A stretch of DNA of 64,000 nt from JBEVOS01 sp044226655 (GTDB taxonomy: Bacteria > Pseudomonadota > Alphaproteobacteria > Caulobacterales > Aquidulcibacteraceae). The notes under the pieces are model-generated. The model was not told the DNA's origin. It ran no database searches and saw only the letters and a list, made by a program, of their open reading frames with translations. Made by a program: the position numbers and the translations under genes. Positions 32,665 through 39,581 of the stretch are shown here, piece after piece. How positions within the stretch are numbered: the first letter of the stretch is position 1; every line of letters starts with the position of its first letter. The stretch is taken from NCBI GenBank assembly GCA_044226655.1, contig JBGAGO010000007.1, positions 1-64,000 of the forward strand, in the 5' to 3' direction.

Positions 32665-33081
32665 GTGGCGCTCAGCAAGGATCAAATGGATCGCAAGATC
32701 GACGAGCATTTCGGCTTCGAGGCGGCCGATAATGTCGAGGGCGTGCTGGCCACGTTGGCGGAGGATTGCGAGCACGACATCGTCGGCTTCCCAACCGGGC
32801 CGACGCACGGCCGCGCCAGCGCGCGCGGCTTTTATGAAGCGCTGTTCGCCGATCTCTCCGATGGCGGCGTCTCCTGCGTGAAGCGACTCTATGGCGAGAA
32901 TTTTCTGGTTGATGAATCGATCTGGCGCGGGCGCGCGCCGGGGCGCCCGTTCGGCATCGAGGGCAGGAATCGCCCGCTGGAATTCCGCCTCCTGCACGTG
33001 ATCGAATTCACGCCGGGCGGCGATATTCAGCGCGAGAATGTCTGGATCGATCTGGCCGCGATTCAGCAGCAATTGTCGTGA
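32665..33081 (+). CDS. SnoaL/NTF2-like protein
   Basis: A 138-residue cone-shaped alpha+beta barrel fold: DEHFGFEAADNVEGVLATLAEDCEHDIVGFPTGPTHGRASARGFYEALF, a standard SnoaL-like opening with the His/Asp region. The GTG start at 32665 has AGGAGG upstream. Function cannot be assigned; relatives are isomerases, hydrolases or ligand binders. Coupled to the tetR gene by a GTGA overlap. Confidence 0.8.
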   Translation: MALSKDQMDRKIDEHFGFEAADNVEGVLATLAEDCEHDIVGFPTGPTHGRASARGFYEALFADLSDGGVSCVKRLYGENFLVDESIWRGRAPGRPFGIEGRNRPLEFRLLHVIEFTPGGDIQRENVWIDLAAIQQQLS

Positions 33082-33692
33082 GCGCAGCCGACGCTTCGGG
33101 CCGCGCCAATCAGCGCCGGCGCACGCGCAAGGATTTGCTCGATGCGGCCGCGCGCTTGATGAAACAGGGCAAGACGCCGAGCCTCGAAGAGGTGGCGGAA
33201 GAAGCGCTCGTCTCGCGCGCAACGGCCTATCGCTATTTCCCGAGCATGGAGGCGCTGCTGGCGGAAGCGCTGGTCGATGTCGCCATGCCGGATATGGCGA
33301 CTTTGTTCGCGGGCGCCTCGGAAAGCGATCCGGTCGCACGCGTGCTGCGCGTCGATGACATGCTGCACAATCTCACCGCCGCGAACGAAGGCCCGCTGCG
33401 CGTGATGTTGGCGCATTCCATGCAGCGCGTGCTGAACGGCGAGGCCGAAGCGCCGCCGCGCCAGAACCGGCGCACGCCGCTGATCGAGGCCGCGCTTGCG
33501 CCCGCGCGCAAACGCTTCAAGCCGGCGGACTATCCGCACCTCATCCACGCGCTCGGCCTCATCATCGGCACCGAAAGCATGATTGCGGCGAAAGACGTAC
33601 TGCAGCTCGACGACGCGGAGGCGCGCAAGACCAAGCGCTTCGCGATCCGCGCGCTGATCGAAGCGGCGCTAAAACAGGGGGGCGCACACTGA
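33078..33692 (+). CDS. TetR-family transcriptional regulator
   Basis: A 204-residue protein with an N-terminal TetR helix-turn-helix: TRKDLLDAAARLMKQGKTPSLEEVAEEALVSRATAYRYFPSMEALLAEAL. The C-terminal ligand-binding part is helical. The start is the GTG at 33078. It probably represses its own operon through the palindrome at 32614-32631. The 125-bp gap after it holds a GC hairpin (33784-33804) just before the next ribosome binding site. Confidence 0.9.
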   Translation: MSAADASGRANQRRRTRKDLLDAAARLMKQGKTPSLEEVAEEALVSRATAYRYFPSMEALLAEALVDVAMPDMATLFAGASESDPVARVLRVDDMLHNLTAANEGPLRVMLAHSMQRVLNGEAEAPPRQNRRTPLIEAALAPARKRFKPADYPHLIHALGLIIGTESMIAAKDVLQLDDAEARKTKRFAIRALIEAALKQGGAH

Positions 33693-33817
33693 TCAGAAAA
33701 AAATCCGTCCGCCGCCGCATCTGAGACGTCCGTCACAGGCATCGAACGGCCAGGGAGCTAACACATCCAACCCAACCAAGCGGCCGCGCGCCTGATACGC
33801 GCGGCGAAGGAGAAGCT

Positions 33818-34489
33818 ATGTCTGAACGTCACGATTTCTACGGCCCGATCCACAAAGGCTTGCGCCTGGGCTCTTCGCGCCTGCTGATCGAACTGGGCGC
33901 GCTCGATTGGAACGATGAGGCGCAGCGCATCCGCGTGCTGGGCGCGCTCAAGACCCATCTCGTCCTCGCGCGCCAGCATTTGGAGCACGAAGACCACGAG
34001 ATCATGCCCGCTCTGCTCGAACAGGCGCCCGGCATGGCCGCCGTGCTCGAACACGACCATGAGGATCACTACGAAACCTTCGCCGCTCTCGACGGCGCCA
34101 TCGCGCGCGTCGAAGCCGCGATGCCTGCGCAGCGCACGATGCATGGCCGCAGCCTCTATCTGCGTTTCTCGCGCTATTTCGCCGACGATCTCCTGCACAT
34201 GGCGCGCGAGGAGATGGAAGCGCTGCCGCTGTTCCATGCGCTCTTCACCGATGCGCAGCTGCAGGAGATGGAAGGCAAGATCATCGCCTCGATCACGCCG
34301 GAACGGCTGACCGAGTATTACATGATCATGATCCCCGGCATGTCGCCGCCGGAACGCGCCGCGTTCGTCGCCTATGTGCGCGCCGTGGCTCCGCCCGAAG
34401 GCTTCGCGCACCTCATGGAAACGGCGCGCGCCGCGCTGACACCCGAAGCGTTCCGGCTTCTGGATAACCAGCTCGCGCGCGCCGCCTGA
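33818..34489 (+). CDS. hemerythrin-like (HHE) protein
   Basis: A 223-residue helical protein. Candidate ligands for a di-iron centre are the His in GPIHKGLRLG, the HLEHEDHEIMP run, HDHEDHYE and the later MAREEMEALPLFH. The C-terminal 60 residues form an extra helical part, ending APPEGFAHLMETAR. Such proteins may sense or bind oxygen, nitric oxide or iron. GAAGGAG precedes the ATG at 33818. Confidence 0.82.
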   Translation: MSERHDFYGPIHKGLRLGSSRLLIELGALDWNDEAQRIRVLGALKTHLVLARQHLEHEDHEIMPALLEQAPGMAAVLEHDHEDHYETFAALDGAIARVEAAMPAQRTMHGRSLYLRFSRYFADDLLHMAREEMEALPLFHALFTDAQLQEMEGKIIASITPERLTEYYMIMIPGMSPPERAAFVAYVRAVAPPEGFAHLMETARAALTPEAFRLLDNQLARAA

Positions 34490-34529
34490 TCCTTGCGCGC
34501 GCGTCCAAATCCCGCGACCCTGCTTCATC

Positions 34530-35096
34530 ATGGCGATCTGCGGCATTGATGAAGCGGGGCGCGGGCCCTGGGCGGGACCGGTGGTGGCCGCCGCCGTCAT
34601 CCTGCCCGCGCGCGGGCGCCCGAAAGGGCTCGCGGATTCCAAGCAGCTGACGGCGGAGGCGCGCGAGGCGCTCGCCGTTGAAATTCGCGCAATCGCATTG
34701 GTGGGCGTCGGCCTCGCAAGCGTCGAAGAGATAGACGCGCTGAACATCTATCAGGCGACATTTCTCGCGATGCGCCGCGCCGTGGAGGCGCTGCCGACGG
34801 CGCCAGTTGCGGCGCTGGTCGACGGCAATGCGCTGCCCGATCTGCCCTGCCCGGCCGAAGCGATCATCGACGGCGATGCGCATGTCGCCTCGATCTCGGC
34901 CGCTTCCATCATCGCGAAAACGCATCGCGACGCGCTGATGATCGAGTATTGCGCGCGCTACCCCGGCTACGGTTTTTCCAAGCACAAGGGCTATGGCGTG
35001 CCCGAGCATCAGCGCGCGCTGGCAGAGCTTGGCCCCTGCGCGCTGCACCGCACCAGCTTCAAGCCGATCCGGACGCTGCTGGCGGCGCGCGCGTAG
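34530..35096 (+). CDS. rnhB: ribonuclease HII
   Basis: A 188-residue enzyme that cuts RNA in RNA/DNA hybrids and at single ribonucleotides. The active site DEAGRGP (Asp7, Glu8) opens the protein; the remaining acids lie in VDGNALP and the later GDAHVASISAASIIAKTHRD. The C-terminal GYGFSKHKGYGVPEHQRAL matches the family. The 3' end overlaps the convergent TMEM175 gene by 38 bp. Confidence 0.95.
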   Translation: MAICGIDEAGRGPWAGPVVAAAVILPARGRPKGLADSKQLTAEAREALAVEIRAIALVGVGLASVEEIDALNIYQATFLAMRRAVEALPTAPVAALVDGNALPDLPCPAEAIIDGDAHVASISAASIIAKTHRDALMIEYCARYPGYGFSKHKGYGVPEHQRALAELGPCALHRTSFKPIRTLLAARA

Positions 35097-35706
35097 GGCG
35101 ATAAAACAGACGCCCGATCAGCGTGATCGGGAACATCAGCACCCAGCAGAAGCGCGACAGCCAGACATAGCCGTTCGCCGCCGCCCAGGCGCCGATGAGA
35201 AAAGCGATGCCCGGCGCGATCGATTGCAGGAAGCGGAACATCCATTCGCCGCGCGCCAAGCCGCCGACGAGGCGGCCTTTGTCGCGATGGATGACGACAA
35301 ACAGCAAGGTCATCGTCGCCGAGGCGGCCGCGTTCACCAGCCAATAGATTTCGATCGCGATCGCGCTGGTGAAATTGGCGCCGAACAGCGCCGAAGCGAA
35401 CGGCATCAGCGTGATGCTGGCGAGGAAGATCAGATTGACGATCGCCGCCGGCCAGTCGAACGCGATCATCCGGCGCGTCACGCGCAGATGCACGATCCAC
35501 CAGAGGCCGACCAGCGCGAAGGTGAAGATGAAGGCCGCGAAATGCCCGCCGATGCCGCGGAGGGCAGCGGCCACGCCAGCTTCATCGCCGGGCTCGACCT
35601 CGGGCGCCCTGAGCTCCAGGACCAGGAGCGTCAGGACGATGGCGAACACGGCGTCCGAAAAGAACACCAGCCGATCCAGGTTTTTGTCCCGCGCGCCGCC
35701 GCTCAT
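35059..35706 (-). CDS. TMEM175-like (DUF1211) potassium channel protein
   Basis: A 215-residue polytopic protein. The first helix has the family signature RLVFFSDAVFAIVLTLLVLEL, in which FSDAVFAI lines the pore of TMEM175 channels. Five further hydrophobic segments follow, as in the single-repeat bacterial form that works as a tetramer. The ATG at 35706 is used; the upstream frame is not needed. Confidence 0.87.
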   Translation of the reverse strand: MSGGARDKNLDRLVFFSDAVFAIVLTLLVLELRAPEVEPGDEAGVAAALRGIGGHFAAFIFTFALVGLWWIVHLRVTRRMIAFDWPAAIVNLIFLASITLMPFASALFGANFTSAIAIEIYWLVNAAASATMTLLFVVIHRDKGRLVGGLARGEWMFRFLQSIAPGIAFLIGAWAAANGYVWLSRFCWVLMFPITLIGRLFYRPTRAPPAASGSA

Positions 35707-35822
35707 GGCTCCCCCGATGTCCGGCGCCAGTCTCTCAGTTTTCACCAGGCGCGCCAATGCCTTCGCGCGGCGGTTTGGCCCAGCCGCGAGGCTCTTTGGC
35801 TCAGGGCCGCAGCCGGCATGTT

Positions 35823-35837
35823 GATTCTCCCTTAACC
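35823..35837 (+). promoter_or_regulatory. GANTC site and TTAACC half-site upstream of ccrM
   Basis: GATTC (35823-35827) is a target of the enzyme encoded just downstream, and CTTAACC follows at 35831-35837, resembling one half of a CtrA box. In Caulobacter, ccrM transcription depends on CtrA and on the methylation state of GANTC sites. Conservation of that scheme here is inferred from two short matches. Confidence 0.35.
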
Positions 35838-35872
35838 GTCAAGCCACATTGTGCGGCCTCTTGGGGGAAGAC

Positions 35873-36964
35873 GTGCCGCGGCCGACCGAAGTGAAGCCAG
35901 ACCGGGTCATCGTCGGCGAATGCGTCGCCGAGATGAAGAAGCTGCCGGACGGCTGCGCCGATCTCGTGTTCGCGGACCCGCCCTATAATCTGCAACTCGG
36001 CGGCGATCTGGCCCGCCCGGATCAATCGCGCGTCGACGGCGTCGATGACGATTGGGACAAGTTCGAGGATTTCGCGGCCTACGACGCGTTCACGCGCAGC
36101 TGGCTCACGGAAGCGCGGCGCTGCCTCAAGGACGATGGCGCGCTCTGGGTCATTGGCTCCTACCACAACATTTTCCGCGTCGGCGCGATCCTGCAGGAGC
36201 TGGGCTTCTGGATCTTGAACGATATCGTCTGGCGCAAGACCAATCCGATGCCGAATTTCAAAGGCACGCGCTTCACCAACGCGCATGAGACTCTGATCTG
36301 GGCCGCCAAGAGCAAATCCGCGCGCTACACCTTCCATTATCACGCGCTCAAAGTGCTGAACGACGATCTGCAGATGCGCAGCGATTGGACGCTGCCGATC
36401 TGCACCGGCGCCGAGCGCTTGAAGGACGAGGCGGGCCGCAAACTCCATCCGACGCAAAAGCCCGAAGCGCTGCTGCAGCGCGTCGTGCTGGCGACCACGA
36501 ATGCCGGCGATCTGGTGCTCGATCCCTTCTTCGGCACGGGCGCCACCGGCGCGGCGGCCAAGCGGTTAGGCCGCCACTATCTCGGCATCGAACGCGATCC
36601 CCGCTACGCCGCCGCCGCCAAGGCGCGGCTCAAAGAGGTGAGCCCCATGGCCGTCGAGGATTTGAAGATCACCGGCGGCAAAAAGGATGAGCCGCGCGTG
36701 CCGTTCGGCGATGTGATCGCCGCCGGCTTCATCAGCCCCGGCGACATTCTGGTCTCGCCCGATGGCCGCCATCGCGCGCGCGTGCGCGCCGACGGCTCGC
36801 TCGTGATCGACGATTTCACCGGCTCCATCCACCGCGCCGGCGCCCACGTGCTGCGAGCGCCGGCCTGCAATGGCTGGACGTTCTGGCACACCGAGCGCAA
36901 GCGCGAACCGATCGATCTCTACCGCCGCGAAGTGCGCCGGCAATTGGCGACGCTCACACAATAA
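35873..36964 (+). CDS. ccrM: cell-cycle DNA adenine methyltransferase (GANTC)
   Basis: A 363-residue beta-class N6-adenine methyltransferase. DPPY (in VFADPPYNLQLGG) comes first and the AdoMet motif DPFFGTGATGAAAKRLGR later, the beta order. The ~80-residue C-terminal extension (FGDVIAAGFISPGDILVSPDG, then GWTFWHTERKREPIDLYR) is characteristic of CcrM and used for DNA binding. I prefer the GTG at 35873, preceded by GGGGAAG, over a TTG at 35849. It is a solitary enzyme with no restriction partner. Confidence 0.93.
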   Translation: MPRPTEVKPDRVIVGECVAEMKKLPDGCADLVFADPPYNLQLGGDLARPDQSRVDGVDDDWDKFEDFAAYDAFTRSWLTEARRCLKDDGALWVIGSYHNIFRVGAILQELGFWILNDIVWRKTNPMPNFKGTRFTNAHETLIWAAKSKSARYTFHYHALKVLNDDLQMRSDWTLPICTGAERLKDEAGRKLHPTQKPEALLQRVVLATTNAGDLVLDPFFGTGATGAAAKRLGRHYLGIERDPRYAAAAKARLKEVSPMAVEDLKITGGKKDEPRVPFGDVIAAGFISPGDILVSPDGRHRARVRADGSLVIDDFTGSIHRAGAHVLRAPACNGWTFWHTERKREPIDLYRREVRRQLATLTQ

Positions 36965-36968
36965 CAAG

Positions 36969-36999
36969 GGCCCCCTCCCCCGCTGCGCGGGAGAGGGCC
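36969..36999. terminator. hairpin between convergent ccrM and mutY
   Basis: GGCCCCCTCCCCCGC and GCGGGAGAGGGCC form a long GC-rich stem with a 3-base loop in the 34-bp gap between the two stops. No T-tract follows, so it may be a palindromic repeat with a terminator-like effect. Confidence 0.45.
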
Positions 37000-38060
37000 T
37001 AGCGCGCCCGCTGCGCCGCCTTGCGAAACACGGTCGGCAGCACGCGATCATCTTCGATCCATTCGCCGGCAGCGTTCGTCGCGCCCTCGGCGCGATAGAC
37101 GTCGAGCGTCAGCGCGAAATGCGTGAAGACGTGGCGCACCTGGCCGACAAAAGTCCACGCCGCCGCTATCGGCGCCGCGGCGATCGCCTCGTCCTCCATC
37201 CACGCCCCCTCGCGCCACTCCGTCGTCGGCAGGCCGAGCATGCCGCCGAGCAGACCTTTGTCGGCGCGGCGCACCGCAAAGAAGGCCGGTCCACGCGTCA
37301 GCACGAAACACGCGCCGAAGCGTTCGGGCCGCGCGGCCTTCGCGGTCTTGCGCGGATAGGTCTCCGGCGCGCCCCCGGCCTGCGCCGCACATTGATCGCG
37401 CAACGGGCACAGCAAACATTTCGGCGTAGTAGGCGTGCAAATCGTGGCGCCCAGATCCATCAGCGCCTGCGCCCAATCGCCGGAGCGGTGATCATCGACC
37501 AGCGCGCCCGCCAGATCGCGCAAGCGCGCCTTCGCCGCCGGCAGCGGCTCTTCGACCGCGTAGAGCCGCGCCATCACGCGCTCGACATTGCCGTCGACGA
37601 CATTGGCCTTCTGATCGAGCGCGATCGCCGCGATCGCCGCCGCCGTATAGGGGCCGATCCCCGGCAGCGCGCGCCAACCCGCCTCGTCCGCGGGAAAGCC
37701 GCCCTGCGCCAAGAGCTGCGCGGCGGCGTGCAAATTGCGCGCGCGCGAATAATAGCCGAGCCCCGCCCAGGCGCTCAGCACCGTCTCTCGCGGCGCCGCC
37801 GCCAGCGTCTGCACATCGGGAAAGAGGTCCAGGAATTTCGCGAAATAAGGCCCGACGGCCGCCACCGTGGTCTGCTGCAGCATGATCTCGGACAGCCAGA
37901 CGCGGTAGGGATCGGCCGCCTCCCCCGGCTTGGCCCGCCAGGCCAGATCGCGGCGCGCCTGGTCGTACCACGCCAGCAAAGCGGCCCGAATGGCCACCTT
38001 GTTCCCAGTCCGGAACGGGTTCTCCCCAGGTTTCCGCCGCGCCGGCGCGCTTCGACTCAT
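36999..38060 (-). CDS. mutY: A/G-specific adenine DNA glycosylase
   Basis: A 353-residue repair enzyme that removes adenine paired with 8-oxoguanine. It has the helix-hairpin-helix with LPGIGPYTAAAIAAIALDQKANVVDGNVERV, the catalytic Glu in SEIMLQQTTVAAV, and the 4Fe-4S ligands CTPTTPKCLLCPLRDQC (CX6CX2CX5C). A C-terminal NUDIX-like domain recognises 8-oxoG. It is divergent from the DUF721 gene, with several GANTC sites between. Confidence 0.95.
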   Translation of the reverse strand: MSRSAPARRKPGENPFRTGNKVAIRAALLAWYDQARRDLAWRAKPGEAADPYRVWLSEIMLQQTTVAAVGPYFAKFLDLFPDVQTLAAAPRETVLSAWAGLGYYSRARNLHAAAQLLAQGGFPADEAGWRALPGIGPYTAAAIAAIALDQKANVVDGNVERVMARLYAVEEPLPAAKARLRDLAGALVDDHRSGDWAQALMDLGATICTPTTPKCLLCPLRDQCAAQAGGAPETYPRKTAKAARPERFGACFVLTRGPAFFAVRRADKGLLGGMLGLPTTEWREGAWMEDEAIAAAPIAAAWTFVGQVRHVFTHFALTLDVYRAEGATNAAGEWIEDDRVLPTVFRKAAQRAR

Positions 38061-38097
38061 CGCACGAATTTACCCTTTCCTAACGCGGACTCGATTC
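38054..38097. promoter_or_regulatory. cluster of three GANTC sites
   Basis: GACTC at 38054-38058 (over the mutY start), GACTC at 38088-38092 and GATTC directly abutting at 38093-38097. They lie in the 46-bp gap between divergent mutY and the DUF721 gene. Methylation by CcrM could time transcription in either direction; this is inference. Confidence 0.4.
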
Positions 38098-38106
38098 GCT
38101 GGGGGC

Positions 38107-38652
38107 ATGTCCATGCGGGAACAGATGCGGCGGAGATCGTCGGCGCGCGGGATCCGCGCGCTGGCCTACGATACCGATGTCGAAGCGCGCGCCCAGGCCA
38201 TGCTCGACGCCAATCGCGGCCGCCCACCGATCAAGGCCGCGCCCTCGGCCGGCAAGATCGCCGCGGCGATCCTGCGGCCACTGCTGCCGGTGCGCAGCCT
38301 GTCGCTGGCCGAATTGCAGCGCGCCTGGCGCGAAATCGTCGGCGAAAGCGTGGCGAAAGCCGCCTTTCCAGAAAAACTGTCGGCCGGCGTGCTGACGCTC
38401 AAGGTTCCGAGCGCGCTCGCCCCGTTCCTGCAGCACCAGGCCCCGCTCGTGCTGGAGCGCTGCCGGCTGGCGGGCGCTGCCATCAAAAGCGTCAAGATCG
38501 AGCAGGGTCAGCTGCCCCGGCCCGCTGCGCCCAAGCAGCCGGCGCTTTCGGCCGCCGACGAGGCCTCCCTGGCCGACGGGCTCAAGCACATCACCGATGA
38601 CGGTCTCCGGGCCGCGTTGCTGCGCCTGGGCAAGGCCATGGCGGCGCGCTGA
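38107..38652 (+). CDS. DUF721/DciA-like protein
   Basis: A 181-residue basic protein. The core, roughly residues 60-130 (SLAELQRAWREIVGESVAKAAFPEKLSAGVLTLKVPSALAPFLQHQAPLVLERC), matches DUF721, the family that includes DciA, a loader of the replicative helicase in bacteria without DnaC. The ATG at 38107 has GGGGG just before it; the upstream frame overlaps mutY. It precedes the DsbA-like gene and smc, an order seen in many alphaproteobacteria. Confidence 0.85.
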   Translation: MSMREQMRRRSSARGIRALAYDTDVEARAQAMLDANRGRPPIKAAPSAGKIAAAILRPLLPVRSLSLAELQRAWREIVGESVAKAAFPEKLSAGVLTLKVPSALAPFLQHQAPLVLERCRLAGAAIKSVKIEQGQLPRPAAPKQPALSAADEASLADGLKHITDDGLRAALLRLGKAMAAR

Positions 38653-38676
38653 TAGCGCGTGATCGCTGGCGTCGCG

Positions 38677-38795
38677 CCACCACCCCATCCGGCCCTTCGG
38701 GCCACCTTCCCCATCAAGGGGAAGGAGGTCGGCAAGCCGAGCGCCCTCCCTCCCCTTGATGGGGAGGGTCCGCCGAAGGCGGGGGTGGGGTGGCG
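38677..38795. repeat. intergenic inverted-repeat element (CCACCACCCCATCCGG type)
   Basis: CCACCACCCC, CCGGCCCTTCGGGCC and CTTCCCCATCAAGGGGAAGG are mirrored by CCTCCCCTTGATGGGGAGG, CCGCCGAAGGCGG and GGGGTGGGGTGG. It forms a near-complete inverted repeat filling most of the gap between the DUF721 gene and the DsbA-like gene. Repeats of this appearance are widespread in alphaproteobacterial genomes. Confidence 0.75.
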
Positions 38796-38904
38796 GCGCA
38801 ACGGCGCCAACGATGCGACGTCTGTGCTGCGCCCTCGGTTGGCGCGCGAATGGCTTTGCGGATAGGAAGCGGCCGGTGTTTTTCTCAAAAGGTAGGCCCT
38901 TTTC

Positions 38905-39537
38905 ATGCTGATCCGCCGCCGCGAGCTCTTGGTCCTTGGCGCCTCCGCCGCCGCGCTGGCCGCCTGCAACAGGGGCGGCGCAGCGGCCTCGAGCGCGACC
39001 GACATGGCCATCGGCGCCCCCGACGCGCGCGTCACGCTGATCGAATACGCCTCCGTCACCTGCCCGCACTGCCGCGAATTCCACGAGACGGTCTATCCGC
39101 AGCTCAAGGCCGCTTACATCGACACCAACCGCATCAAATTCATCTTCCGCGAATTCCCGACGCCGCCGGCGCAGGTCTCAGTCGCGGGCTTCCAGCTGGC
39201 GCGCTGCAATGGCGCGACGCCCGAGCAATATATGGCGCGCGTCGGCGTGCTGTTCGATCAGCAGCGCAACATCCTGCGCGAAGGCGCGACAATCGATTCC
39301 ATCCGCGCCGACCTTGTCCAGATCGGCCAGCAGGCCGGCCTTTCCGAGCAGCAAGTGCTCGATTGCATCAACGACGAGCACGGCGCGCAGCGCATCCGTG
39401 ATGTCGTCGATGATGGCGTGCGCCAGTTCAACATTCAGGGCACGCCGACGTTCGTGCTCAACGGCCGCAAGATCGAAGATCCCGCCATCGTCACCTGGGA
39501 CGGCATGCGCGCCGCCCTGGATGCAGCGCTGCGGTGA
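38905..39537 (+). CDS. DsbA-like thioredoxin-fold lipoprotein
   Basis: A 210-residue protein. An N-terminal signal with a lipobox ending LAAC (Cys21) suggests a lipid-anchored periplasmic protein; the RRR at the start leaves a Tat route possible. The thioredoxin domain has CPHC (Cys53, Cys56) and the cis-Pro in QGTPTFVLNG, as in DsbA. It should oxidise or isomerise disulfides in exported proteins. Located 44 bp before smc. Confidence 0.88.
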   Translation: MLIRRRELLVLGASAAALAACNRGGAAASSATDMAIGAPDARVTLIEYASVTCPHCREFHETVYPQLKAAYIDTNRIKFIFREFPTPPAQVSVAGFQLARCNGATPEQYMARVGVLFDQQRNILREGATIDSIRADLVQIGQQAGLSEQQVLDCINDEHGAQRIRDVVDDGVRQFNIQGTPTFVLNGRKIEDPAIVTWDGMRAALDAALR

Positions 39538-39581
39538 CGGCGCTGGGCCTCCGGCGCGCAAGCGCGGCGAGGCGCTGACGC

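Noticed and set aside
35873..36964. CcrM as part of a restriction-modification or defence system
   Set aside because: The C-terminal extension is that of the solitary cell-cycle enzyme, and no nuclease gene is adjacent.
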